Positions 1-6,183 of a DNA stretch of 6,288 bases are shown in pieces. The DNA is taken from NCBI GenBank assembly GCA_016267585.1, contig JACQUT010000130.1:1-6288 (forward strand), written 5' to 3'. Positions within the stretch are counted from its first letter, which is position 1. Each line of letters starts with the position of its first letter. Position numbers and translations under genes: made by a program. The stretch is from Cyanobacteria bacterium NC_groundwater_1444_Ag_S-0.65um_54_12. GTDB taxonomy: Bacteria > Cyanobacteriota > Sericytochromatia > S15B-MN24 > VGJW01. The notes under the pieces are model-generated. The model was not told where the DNA came from, made no database searches, and was given only the letters and a program-made list of their open reading frames with translations.

Positions 1-1981
1 CCCACAAGTAAGTTTGCACCTTGCCGCTGGTCGTCTGTCGCAAACCCTCTCCCAGGCCCAGATTGCCCAAGGCGATCAGGTTGACGATACCATCTACCAC
101 ATAGCGGTCGAAACCATTACAAATGGCGGCGCCACCCAAGAAGATCCGGTCGCGAACCCAGGCATAACATTCGTCAAAGAAGAACTTGCGCGATAGCAGA
201 GTCCATACCAGCCCCAGTCGCTCGAGCGGTTCAGCTAGCAGCGGAACAGGATCGGCGGCTTGCACCGCGGCGAAAAACTGGCGCGGGGGGCGCGTAGCAT
301 AGCAACGCCAGGCGATTGCTATCCCTGCCAAAGCAATTACCGTGGAAATTGCCATCACCATGACCTCTTGGCCAGGCAGGCCCCAGATCAGTTGCTGCGC
401 ATGTTCCCCCGCCACTGCGCCAGACGCGTGTGTCGAGTGCGCTCCAGCAGCATGCGCCAGACCAGGCGCATGGGCTAACCCACCTAACAAGAACTCATTG
501 AAGCGGTTGGCCCAAGGGATTCCCCAGTAGCCAGAAAAAATCGCTGGAACCGCTAGCACGCCCAGGGGAAGGGTCATCGCCCAAGGCGATTCGTGCACAT
601 GATGCTCGTTCTTGCCGCGATAATTGCCGGTAAAAGTGTAAAACCATAGCCGAAACATATAGAAAGCCGTAAGACCGGCCACCAGCGTGCCGATGGCCCA
701 AAGCAACCGATCATGCGCAAAAGCTAACCCCAGTATGGCATCCTTGCTCCAGAATCCGGAGAGGAGAGGAACACCCGATAGCGAAAGGGTGGCAATCGTG
801 AAGGGCCAAAAAGTCCAGGGTAAATAACGGCGCAGCCCACCCATTTCGCGAATATCCTGCGAATGGGTTGCGTGTATTACGCTCCCGGCACCCAGGAAGA
901 GCAAAGCCTTGAAAAAAGCATGATTGAAGAGATGGAAAATAGCGGCAGCTAGCCCCAGCGTCCCGAACCCCAGAGCCAGCATCATGTACCCTAGCTGCGA
1001 GACGGTAGAATATGCCAGTATGCGCTTGATGTCCCATTGTCCTAGTGCCATCAGCGCAGCTAGTAACGCCGTGATACCACCGATCCAGCCAACGAACAAT
1101 AGCGCTTGTGAAGGGGCTGCGGTAAAAAGGAACATCGTTCGTGCGGTCAGATATACACCAGCAGCCACCATGGTAGCTGCATGAATAAGCGCCGATACCG
1201 GTGTCGGTCCTTCCATGGCGTCCGGCAACCATACGTGCAAGGGAAACTGTGCGCTCTTGCCAATTGGACCCCAAAATAGCAACACCATGGCTAACAGCAA
1301 AGAGGCTGTCGGTGCCAAACCAAGCAGCCCTTTGGCTAGTTCCAGATGTTGCACCTTTTCTGCTAACAGGGTGAGATCTAGCGTGCCGAACATCTGCCAG
1401 AGTACCAAGATTCCGAGCAAGAAGCCGAAATCACCGATGCGAGTAACTACGAAGGCCTTCTTGGCTGCCTGCGCCGCCTCGGGCTTCTGGTACCAGTGCC
1501 CTATTAGCAGATAAGACCCCAGGCCCACCAGCTCCCAGCACATATAGATACTTAGCAGATCATCCACTACCACCAGCGCTAGCATGGCGAAAGTAAACAG
1601 ATTTATGAAGGCGAAATAACGGCCGTAACCGTTATCGCCAGCCAGGTAAGAAGTGGAATAAAGTTGTACCAGCAGACTCACCACTGCTACCACCAGCAGC
1701 ATCAAAGCAGAGAGACTATCAACCCGTAAGGCGACAGCGAGCTCCTGCTGCCCCAATTGCAAAAATGGCAACTCTAGCCGCCCTATCGTGACGCCACCGA
1801 CCACTTGCATGAACAGCCAAATAGTAGCCAGTAGCATGATTGCCAGGCCACTCATGGTAACCGCGTTGAAGATGGCTGCCCGACGCTCGCCGGATAACCA
1901 AAGTAAACCGCAGATACCTGCTATGGCCAGAGTTATCAGAGGTATCGACGGAACTAGTAGCGAGAGCATATTACCTACCAT
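1..1981 (-). CDS. nuoL: NADH-quinone oxidoreductase subunit L (NuoL), 3' end cut off
   Basis: Distal proton-pumping antiporter-like subunit of the complex I membrane arm. The frame is open for 660 codons from an ATG at 1981 to the left edge with no stop. The last visible residues (GKVQTYLW) are normally close to the NuoL C-terminus, so probably only a few tens of residues are missing. Diagnostic stretches are CWELVGLGSYLLIG (E150, equivalent to E. coli E144), VTRIGDFGF (D184), GKSAQFPLHVWLPDAMEGPTP (K242, like E. coli K229), H267, the H350/H354/K358 helix and FWSKDAILG (K413, like K399). All proton-path residues known from the family are present. The ATG at 1981 overlaps nuoK by 7 nt. A second in-frame ATG at 1969 is equally plausible because it gives MLSLLVPSIPL, a typical NuoL beginning; neither has a strong Shine-Dalgarno. 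A histidine/alanine-rich loop lies near residues 503-528. Confidence 0.97.
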   Translation of the reverse strand, partial: MVGNMLSLLVPSIPLITLAIAGICGLLWLSGERRAAIFNAVTMSGLAIMLLATIWLFMQVVGGVTIGRLELPFLQLGQQELAVALRVDSLSALMLLVVAVVSLLVQLYSTSYLAGDNGYGRYFAFINLFTFAMLALVVVDDLLSIYMCWELVGLGSYLLIGHWYQKPEAAQAAKKAFVVTRIGDFGFLLGILVLWQMFGTLDLTLLAEKVQHLELAKGLLGLAPTASLLLAMVLLFWGPIGKSAQFPLHVWLPDAMEGPTPVSALIHAATMVAAGVYLTARTMFLFTAAPSQALLFVGWIGGITALLAALMALGQWDIKRILAYSTVSQLGYMMLALGFGTLGLAAAIFHLFNHAFFKALLFLGAGSVIHATHSQDIREMGGLRRYLPWTFWPFTIATLSLSGVPLLSGFWSKDAILGLAFAHDRLLWAIGTLVAGLTAFYMFRLWFYTFTGNYRGKNEHHVHESPWAMTLPLGVLAVPAIFSGYWGIPWANRFNEFLLGGLAHAPGLAHAAGAHSTHASGAVAGEHAQQLIWGLPGQEVMVMAISTVIALAGIAIAWRCYATRPPRQFFAAVQAADPVPLLAEPLERLGLVWTLLSRKFFFDECYAWVRDRIFLGGAAICNGFDRYVVDGIVNLIALGNLGLGEGLRQTTSGKVQTYLW

Positions 1982-2319
1982 TTGAGCGTATCGACTTTCT
2001 CTATATCAACAGACTGATAATGCCGATACATCAATAAGAAGATAGCCAGAGCCACGCTCGTCTCGGCTGCCGCAACCGCTATGACGAAAAGGCTGAAGAT
2101 CTGTCCACGCAAGGGCGTCACCGCTGGCAAGTAGTTATTGAAAGCTACCAGCACGATGTTCACGGCGTTAAGCATCAATTCCAGGCACATCAACACGCGA
2201 ACGGCGTGGCGCAAGGTCAACACGCCATAGAGACCCAAGCAAAACAGCGCACCAGCCAAAATGAGATAGTGTGATAACCCGAAGGGCGCTGCCAGATGGG
2301 GAATGCTTAGCCAACTCAT
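1975..2319 (-). CDS. nuoK: NADH-quinone oxidoreductase subunit K (NuoK)
   Basis: Small membrane-arm subunit, MrpC-like, linking NuoJ to the antiporter subunits. It has 114 residues against about 100 in E. coli and three predicted membrane helices: about 17-36, 40-60 and 74-97. The two family glutamates of the proton channel are visible: E47 in LMCLELMLNAVNI and E86 in AVAAAETSVALAI (E. coli E36 and E72). The extra length is mostly N-terminal, plus about three residues in the loop between the second and third helices. The tail VDIEKVDTLKW resembles the end of cyanobacterial NdhE as I recall it. The ATG is preceded by GAGG 10 nt upstream, and that motif uses the nuoJ stop codon (TGAGGT). The gene begins 12 nt after nuoJ and its TAG stop lies inside the start of nuoL. 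Confidence 0.97.
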   Translation of the reverse strand: MSWLSIPHLAAPFGLSHYLILAGALFCLGLYGVLTLRHAVRVLMCLELMLNAVNIVLVAFNNYLPAVTPLRGQIFSLFVIAVAAAETSVALAIFLLMYRHYQSVDIEKVDTLKW

Positions 2320-2329
2320 ATCAAAGTGA

Positions 2330-2333
2330 CCTC
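2330..2333 (-). promoter_or_regulatory. Ribosome binding site of nuoK merged with the nuoJ stop codon
   Basis: The minus strand reads TGAGGT at 2329-2334, where TGA is the nuoJ stop and GAGG is the probable Shine-Dalgarno, 10 nt before the nuoK ATG at 2319. A ribosome terminating on nuoJ would stand on the nuoK binding site. Confidence 0.6.
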
Positions 2334-2877
2334 AAGACTTCTTGCTATCGCGCTTGGCTAACAGGATAGCTCCGATCAGAGCCATCAACAGGATGATTGA
2401 TGCTACTTCGAAGGGTAACAGAAAGGTTCCGAAAAACTCCTTGCCAATGATCGGAGCAGTTCCTATGATCGCTTGGGTTTGCGGATCTTTGACAACTGCG
2501 GCCAGGGTCGATTGCGTCAGATTCTGGTTTGCCCAAGGCGAACTGGCAATGATGCGAAAATATATCACGAAGAGCAAAAGCGCCACGAGACCGCCCACAA
2601 AACTGCGTCCTTCGTCAGGTCCACCTAGCATGATAGTTTCCCGGCGTTGCGTGAGCATCAGAGCAAACAGGAGCATGATCACTATCGCTCCCGCGTAGAT
2701 CAGGACCTGTGCCATTGCCAGAAAGTCGGCATTTAGCATCAGATAGACAACTGCCACGCCCAGGAAAGCCAGTACCAGCATGAAGGTAGAATGAACGGTA
2801 TTTTTTAGAAAGATGACCCCGCTGGCAGCCACCAGTATGATCGCTGCCACCAGATAAAATACGAGCTGATTACCCAC
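2332..2877 (-). CDS. nuoJ: NADH-quinone oxidoreductase subunit J (NuoJ)
   Basis: Membrane-arm subunit (ND6/NdhG family), 181 residues, five predicted helices at roughly 5-24, 30-48, 53-76, 93-112 and 149-174. The core motif LNADFLAMAQVLIYAGAIVI at 48-67 includes Y61. It corresponds to the third helix, which carries the pi-bulge that switches during turnover in solved complexes. The C-terminal stretch FLLPFEVASIILLMALIGAI, at about 152-171, is also typical of the family and lines the contact with NuoK. The start is GTG at 2877, chosen because AAGGAG lies exactly 7 nt upstream and the next codons give a normal NuoJ N-terminus. The gene overlaps the end of nuoI by 8 nt, which suggests translational coupling. 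It ends in TGA, 12 nt before nuoK. Confidence 0.97.
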   Translation of the reverse strand: MGNQLVFYLVAAIILVAASGVIFLKNTVHSTFMLVLAFLGVAVVYLMLNADFLAMAQVLIYAGAIVIMLLFALMLTQRRETIMLGGPDEGRSFVGGLVALLLFVIYFRIIASSPWANQNLTQSTLAAVVKDPQTQAIIGTAPIIGKEFFGTFLLPFEVASIILLMALIGAILLAKRDSKKS

Positions 2878-3445
2878 GGGTTAGCTCCTTGACATGCACT
2901 GCCAGCCGGGAATAGCAAGCTGTCCGTGGTTGGCCTGGCAGATCCTTGCTCTTTTGCCGGCCAAACTCTTGGCCTATAGCAATGAGCTGAGGCAGGTGAA
3001 AGACGAGATCTTCATGACAATAAGCTGACATTTCGTAGAGGTGCGTCAATTGAATCGCCCTGCCTGGGTAATCGGTCTTGTCTTCCTTGCTGGTAACCGG
3101 ACAAACCTCTTCACAAAGCCCGCACATTATGCAGAGGTTGGCATCGACAATGAAATCATCGATGCGTAGTTTGCGATCTTCGCCCTTGCTGGTAGTGATG
3201 AAGATGCACTGCGGCGGACAAACCCTGGCACAGGCCAGGCAGCCAATGCAAGTAGTATTGCCGGACTTATCAGGCGGCAGACCAGGCATACCGCGAAAAG
3301 CTGCCGGCAGTTCCGAACGCACTTCCGGATAACCGATGGTGACTTGCGAACGCGTTACGTGCTTGAAGGTGGTCGCCAGCCCTTCGGCGATCGCCTTGGC
3401 ACCCTGAAAGGCTCTGGTCAGCACATCCATTTTGCTAGTAGACAA
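2870..3445 (-). CDS. nuoI: NADH-quinone oxidoreductase subunit I (NuoI), 2x[4Fe-4S] protein
   Basis: Peripheral-arm ferredoxin-like subunit carrying clusters N6a and N6b, which pass electrons to the N2 cluster of NuoB. It has 191 residues. The N-terminal amphipathic region is followed by the family motif YPEVRSELPAAFRG (39-52). Two complete CxxCxxCxxxCP motifs follow: C66, C69, C72, C76 and C105, C108, C111, C115. After the second motif the family normally continues directly into AIQLT. Here about 11 extra polar residues (119-129, SKEDKTDYPGR) come first, in frame. The start is TTG at 3445, 11 nt inside nuoH, supported by AGAAAGG 7 nt upstream. An ATG at 3430 would remove five residues but has no ribosome site. 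In a complex without NuoEFG this subunit is the likely electron entry point (inference). Confidence 0.96.
   Translation of the reverse strand: MSTSKMDVLTRAFQGAKAIAEGLATTFKHVTRSQVTIGYPEVRSELPAAFRGMPGLPPDKSGNTTCIGCLACARVCPPQCIFITTSKGEDRKLRIDDFIVDANLCIMCGLCEEVCPVTSKEDKTDYPGRAIQLTHLYEMSAYCHEDLVFHLPQLIAIGQEFGRQKSKDLPGQPRTACYSRLAVHVKELTRG
2885..2890 (-). promoter_or_regulatory. Ribosome binding site deciding the GTG start of nuoJ
   Basis: The minus strand reads AAGGAG here, 7 nt before the GTG at 2877 and inside the 3' end of nuoI. It is the strongest Shine-Dalgarno in the window and settles the non-ATG start. Confidence 0.85.
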
Positions 3446-4580
3446 CTTGCCGCCTTTCTGCTTTTGCTGCTCGGCTTTGACCGTAGAGAGCCCACAGTAA
3501 CAAAGCCAACCAGAGCCCGCCGGCTACCGCCCAGCGCCCCCAGAGAGCAAGCAGGCCAGTGACGAAGAGGTTGACCAGTACCACCGGGACCAAAAACTTC
3601 CAAGCAAAATCCATGAGCTGATCGGCGCGCAGGCGTGGCAAGGTTCCCCGTACCCACATGGCCAATGTGACCAGGGTAAAGACCTTCAAGAGGAACCAGC
3701 CAGCCGACCAGAAGAAGTAGCCTAGCGTGCTCCCCGTAATGACTGCGGGCTCAGGAAAAGGCGCCAGCCAGCCACCCAGAAAGACGATGGTGGCAATAGC
3801 GGCTGTCGCAAACAAGCTCACATACTCTGCCAGGAAGAACATGGCAAAGCGCATGCCGGAATATTCGGTATTGAAGCCACTCACCAGCTCGGATTCCGCT
3901 TCCGGAATGTCAAAAGGCACGCGGTTCACTTCCGCGACCGAACAGGCGAGATAAACCAGGAACGCCACAGGCTGCGCCAAGAAAAACCAATTGTGCAACC
4001 CACCGCCCTGGGCTTTTATGATGTCCACCGTAGACATGGATCCGGACAGGATAAGGATGCCCAAGAAGCTGAAAATGAGCGGTAACTCATAGCTGATGGC
4101 CTGTGCCACTCCGCGGATACCGCCTAGCAATGAATATTTGTTATTAGATGCCCAGCCTGCCATGAGTATTCCCACGGTATGGAGGGAAAAGACCGCTACC
4201 ATGAAAAAGATACCCGTTCGCAGATCAGCGATCAGCACCGGCCCATGCGTCCCGCCAAAGTGCCCGAAAGGCACGACGGCAAAGACCAGAAATGACGGCA
4301 CGATAAAGATCAAGGGCGCCAAGAAAAAGAGTATGCGATCAGCATCCTTGGGGGTGAAGTCTTCTTTGGTCAGCAGCTTGAGGGCGTCCGCAATGGTCTG
4401 TAGCAGCCCGCGCGGACCTACGCGATTCGGTCCCGGCCGTTGGGTCAGTTTACCCAAGAAGATCCGCTCCCAGAGGACCAGCATGGCCGCTACGGGCAAC
4501 ATCCCCAAAGTGATCAACAGTGCGCCGATAGCGCCCATCAAGGGTTCCGGCAAATTTAGCAAGCTCTGGAGCAAGTTCAA
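3435..4580 (-). CDS. nuoH: NADH-quinone oxidoreductase subunit H (NuoH)
   Basis: Membrane subunit (ND1/NdhA family) at the junction of the peripheral and membrane arms; with NuoD and NuoB it forms the quinone-access channel and starts the charge pathway to the pumps. Family landmarks are LWERIFLGKLTQRPGPNRVG (36-55), the first cytoplasmic loop KLLTKEDFTP, AEVNRVPFDIPEAESELVSG (216-235) followed by FNTEYSGMRFAMFFLAEY, and RGTLPRLRADQLM (311-323). At 381 residues it exceeds the usual 320-345. The surplus is C-terminal: after the last conserved helix (about 327-347) comes a short linker, another hydrophobic segment (about 351-366) and a basic tail. The start is TTG at 4580, with AGAGG 7 nt upstream, overlapping the nuoD TGA stop as TTGA. 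Placement directly after nuoD, with no nuoEFG, is notable. Confidence 0.97.
   Translation of the reverse strand: MNLLQSLLNLPEPLMGAIGALLITLGMLPVAAMLVLWERIFLGKLTQRPGPNRVGPRGLLQTIADALKLLTKEDFTPKDADRILFFLAPLIFIVPSFLVFAVVPFGHFGGTHGPVLIADLRTGIFFMVAVFSLHTVGILMAGWASNNKYSLLGGIRGVAQAISYELPLIFSFLGILILSGSMSTVDIIKAQGGGLHNWFFLAQPVAFLVYLACSVAEVNRVPFDIPEAESELVSGFNTEYSGMRFAMFFLAEYVSLFATAAIATIVFLGGWLAPFPEPAVITGSTLGYFFWSAGWFLLKVFTLVTLAMWVRGTLPRLRADQLMDFAWKFLVPVVLVNLFVTGLLALWGRWAVAGGLWLALLLWALYGQSRAAKAERRQVVY
3453..3459 (-). promoter_or_regulatory. Ribosome binding site deciding the TTG start of nuoI
   Basis: The minus strand reads AGAAAGG, 7 nt before the TTG at 3445 and inside the end of nuoH. The alternative ATG at 3430 has no comparable motif. 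Confidence 0.7.
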
Positions 4581-5689
4581 CGGTCAACCTCTGGCAAGAT
4601 AACATCCAAGCTGCCGAAAATCGCCATCACGTCCGAGATCCGCTCGCCTAGCAAAATGACCGGCAAGAACTGGACATGGTTGAACGAAGGGCAACGCAGC
4701 TTCAAGCGATAACACTTGTCTGTACCATTTGCTACCATATAAGCACCCACCTCGCCGCGTGGCGATTCGAGCGCCAGATAGGCCTCGCCTGCCGGAATTT
4801 TCACGACATTGGGCAATTTAACCCGAATGTTTCCATCAGGTAGGCGATCCAGGCATTGTTCAACAATCTTCAAGCTTTCCCGCATTTCTGCCATGCGGAG
4901 CAAATAGCGATCCAGGGTATCGCCTTTGGTTCCGATCGGCACGGCGAAATCAACCTGATCGTATGCCAGGTATGGTTGATCCTTGCGCAGATCCTTGCGA
5001 ATACCGGTACTGCGCAAAGGCGGTCCGCTGACCGCATATTGCAAAGCTAGCTCTGGGCTGTAGCACCCCACCTCTTGCACGCGCTCCAAAAAAACCGGGT
5101 TTTCAGTCACGATCGACTCGTAATCTCTGATCCGGTCAAGGAAAATTTTTAGAAACTCGCGGACATGTCGTTCAAAACTTGGTGGATTGTCGAAGCGGAC
5201 CCCACCCACACAAGCATAGCTATAGAGCAAACGCGCTCCACAAACTTCTTCGAACAAATTCAGTATCAGCTCACGATCGCGCATGGCATAAAAGAGCAGG
5301 CCATTTGCCCCAAGATCTAACAAGTACGTACCCAGCCAAAAAAGGTGACTGGCGATGCGGTTGAGTTCCAACATCAGGGTGCGCATCCAGATGGCTCGCG
5401 GCGGTACCTCGATTCCCGCTATGCGTTCGGCACACATGGCATAGAGGACACCGGTAAACATGGCGGTCAGGTATTCGAAGCGGTCGATAATGGCCGGGTA
5501 TTGCACGTAGGTGCGATGCTCGGCCAGTTTTTCCATGCCGCGATGCAGGTACCCGATGACCGGAGTACAGCTCTTTATTACTTCACCATCCAGGCGCAAC
5601 AGCAACCGCAACACACCATGCGTACTGGGGTGCTGCGGCCCCATGTTCAGCACCATCCCTTCGGTGCGGACTTCTACCAGCTCTGGCAT
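4577..5689 (-). CDS. nuoD: NADH-quinone oxidoreductase subunit D (NuoD, 49 kDa), short form
   Basis: Q-module subunit related to the large subunit of NiFe hydrogenases; it binds the quinone headgroup beside the N2 cluster. It has 370 residues. Family motifs include MGPQHPSTHGVLRL (16-29), GYLHRGMEKLAEHRTY (46-61), LMLELNRIASHLFWLGTYLLD, GGVRFDN and a C-terminus of SLDVILPEVDR. Quinone ligands H24 and Y73 match Thermus Nqo4 H38 and Y87. The hydrogenase NiFe cysteines are absent, as expected. Between LDRLPDGNIRV and KIPAGEAYLALESPRGE the protein is about 30 residues shorter than Thermus Nqo4; the same short form occurs in Bacillus-type NuoD as I recall it. The ATG at 5689 is the only possible start, since an in-frame TAG lies just upstream. 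GGAGG sits 14 nt before it, farther than usual. nuoC ends 23 nt upstream. Confidence 0.98.
   Translation of the reverse strand: MPELVEVRTEGMVLNMGPQHPSTHGVLRLLLRLDGEVIKSCTPVIGYLHRGMEKLAEHRTYVQYPAIIDRFEYLTAMFTGVLYAMCAERIAGIEVPPRAIWMRTLMLELNRIASHLFWLGTYLLDLGANGLLFYAMRDRELILNLFEEVCGARLLYSYACVGGVRFDNPPSFERHVREFLKIFLDRIRDYESIVTENPVFLERVQEVGCYSPELALQYAVSGPPLRSTGIRKDLRKDQPYLAYDQVDFAVPIGTKGDTLDRYLLRMAEMRESLKIVEQCLDRLPDGNIRVKLPNVVKIPAGEAYLALESPRGEVGAYMVANGTDKCYRLKLRCPSFNHVQFLPVILLGERISDVMAIFGSLDVILPEVDR
4588..4592 (-). promoter_or_regulatory. Ribosome binding site deciding the TTG start of nuoH
   Basis: The minus strand reads AGAGG, 7 nt before the TTG at 4580 and within the last codons of nuoD. It supports translation of nuoH coupled to termination of nuoD through the TTGA overlap. 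Confidence 0.7.
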
Positions 5690-5703
5690 AACTATCTAGC
5701 GCG

Positions 5704-5708
5704 CCTCC
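5704..5708 (-). promoter_or_regulatory. Probable ribosome binding site of nuoD, unusually far from the start
   Basis: The minus strand reads GGAGG, overlapping none of the coding sequence, 14 nt before the ATG at 5689. The usual spacing is 5 to 10 nt. No other in-frame start exists because of the intervening TAG. Confidence 0.5.
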
Positions 5709-5712
5709 AATG

Positions 5713-6183
5713 TCAGTAACCACCTTCCAGATCCATGGGGTGATCCTTGCGCAAGGGGAATGATTGCCAGTCATCGCTCAGCAAAATCCGACAAAGTTGC
5801 GGATGTCCCTCGAAGGTAACCCCGAACATGTCGTAGCATTCTCGTTCATACCAGTTGGCTGCCGGCCAGATATCGGTCACCGTGGGGAAAACTGCCTGTT
5901 CCTTGGGAATACTAGCTTTCAGTATGAGATTGCCTTTACGTGCTAAATCGTAGAGATGGTAAACCATCTCCCAGCGCTCTGGCCACTCGAGTGTGGTCAG
6001 ACATGACAGATAGTGCAAACCTAGCCGATCCCGCAGCTGACACCCGACAGCGCGCAGCTGATCAGGCGAAACCTCATAAATAGGCGATCCGGCAGCATCG
6101 GCCCGCACCTCTCCCAGGGGCAATTCATGCTCTTTTACGGCTTTAGCAAGCAATGTTCCCGTCAAAGAAAGCTCTGTCGACAT
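5713..6183 (-). CDS. nuoC: NADH-quinone oxidoreductase subunit C (NuoC, 30 kDa)
   Basis: Peripheral Q-module subunit that scaffolds NuoB, NuoD and NuoI; it carries no cofactor. It has 156 residues, near the short end for the family, and is separate from nuoD rather than fused as in E. coli. The complex-I 30-kDa signature is at 112-129 (YERECYDMFGVTFEGHPQ). It is preceded by TDIWPAANW and followed by RILLSDDW and PLRKDHP, all typical. The N-terminal 50 residues are poorly conserved, as usual. The ATG at 6183 follows the nuoB TAG with no gap and in the same frame, so no upstream start is possible. GAGG lies 14 nt upstream, inside the end of nuoB. The stop is TGA at 5713-5715. Confidence 0.96.
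   Translation of the reverse strand: MSTELSLTGTLLAKAVKEHELPLGEVRADAAGSPIYEVSPDQLRAVGCQLRDRLGLHYLSCLTTLEWPERWEMVYHLYDLARKGNLILKASIPKEQAVFPTVTDIWPAANWYERECYDMFGVTFEGHPQLCRILLSDDWQSFPLRKDHPMDLEGGY

Noticed and set aside
711..1274. 187-codon open frame on the minus strand
   Set aside because: It lies in another frame inside nuoL, whose frame is unbroken with all family motifs. The shadow protein has no recognisable domain.
1215..1514. 99-codon plus-strand open frame
   Set aside because: Antisense to the most conserved part of nuoL and without its own ribosome site or domain.
1..1981. NuoL as a broken gene or an Mrp antiporter
   Set aside because: The frame is open throughout, and the length, C-terminal region and position after nuoK fit NuoL. 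The lack of a stop is due only to the window edge.
4577..4580. Possible assembly deletion removing nuoEFG
   Set aside because: Both proteins are complete at the junction, and the overlap carries a well-placed ribosome site, which a chance deletion would be unlikely to create.
4096..4602. 168-codon open frame on the plus strand
   Set aside because: Antisense to the conserved N-terminal half of nuoH; the translation is basic and featureless, as expected of a shadow frame.
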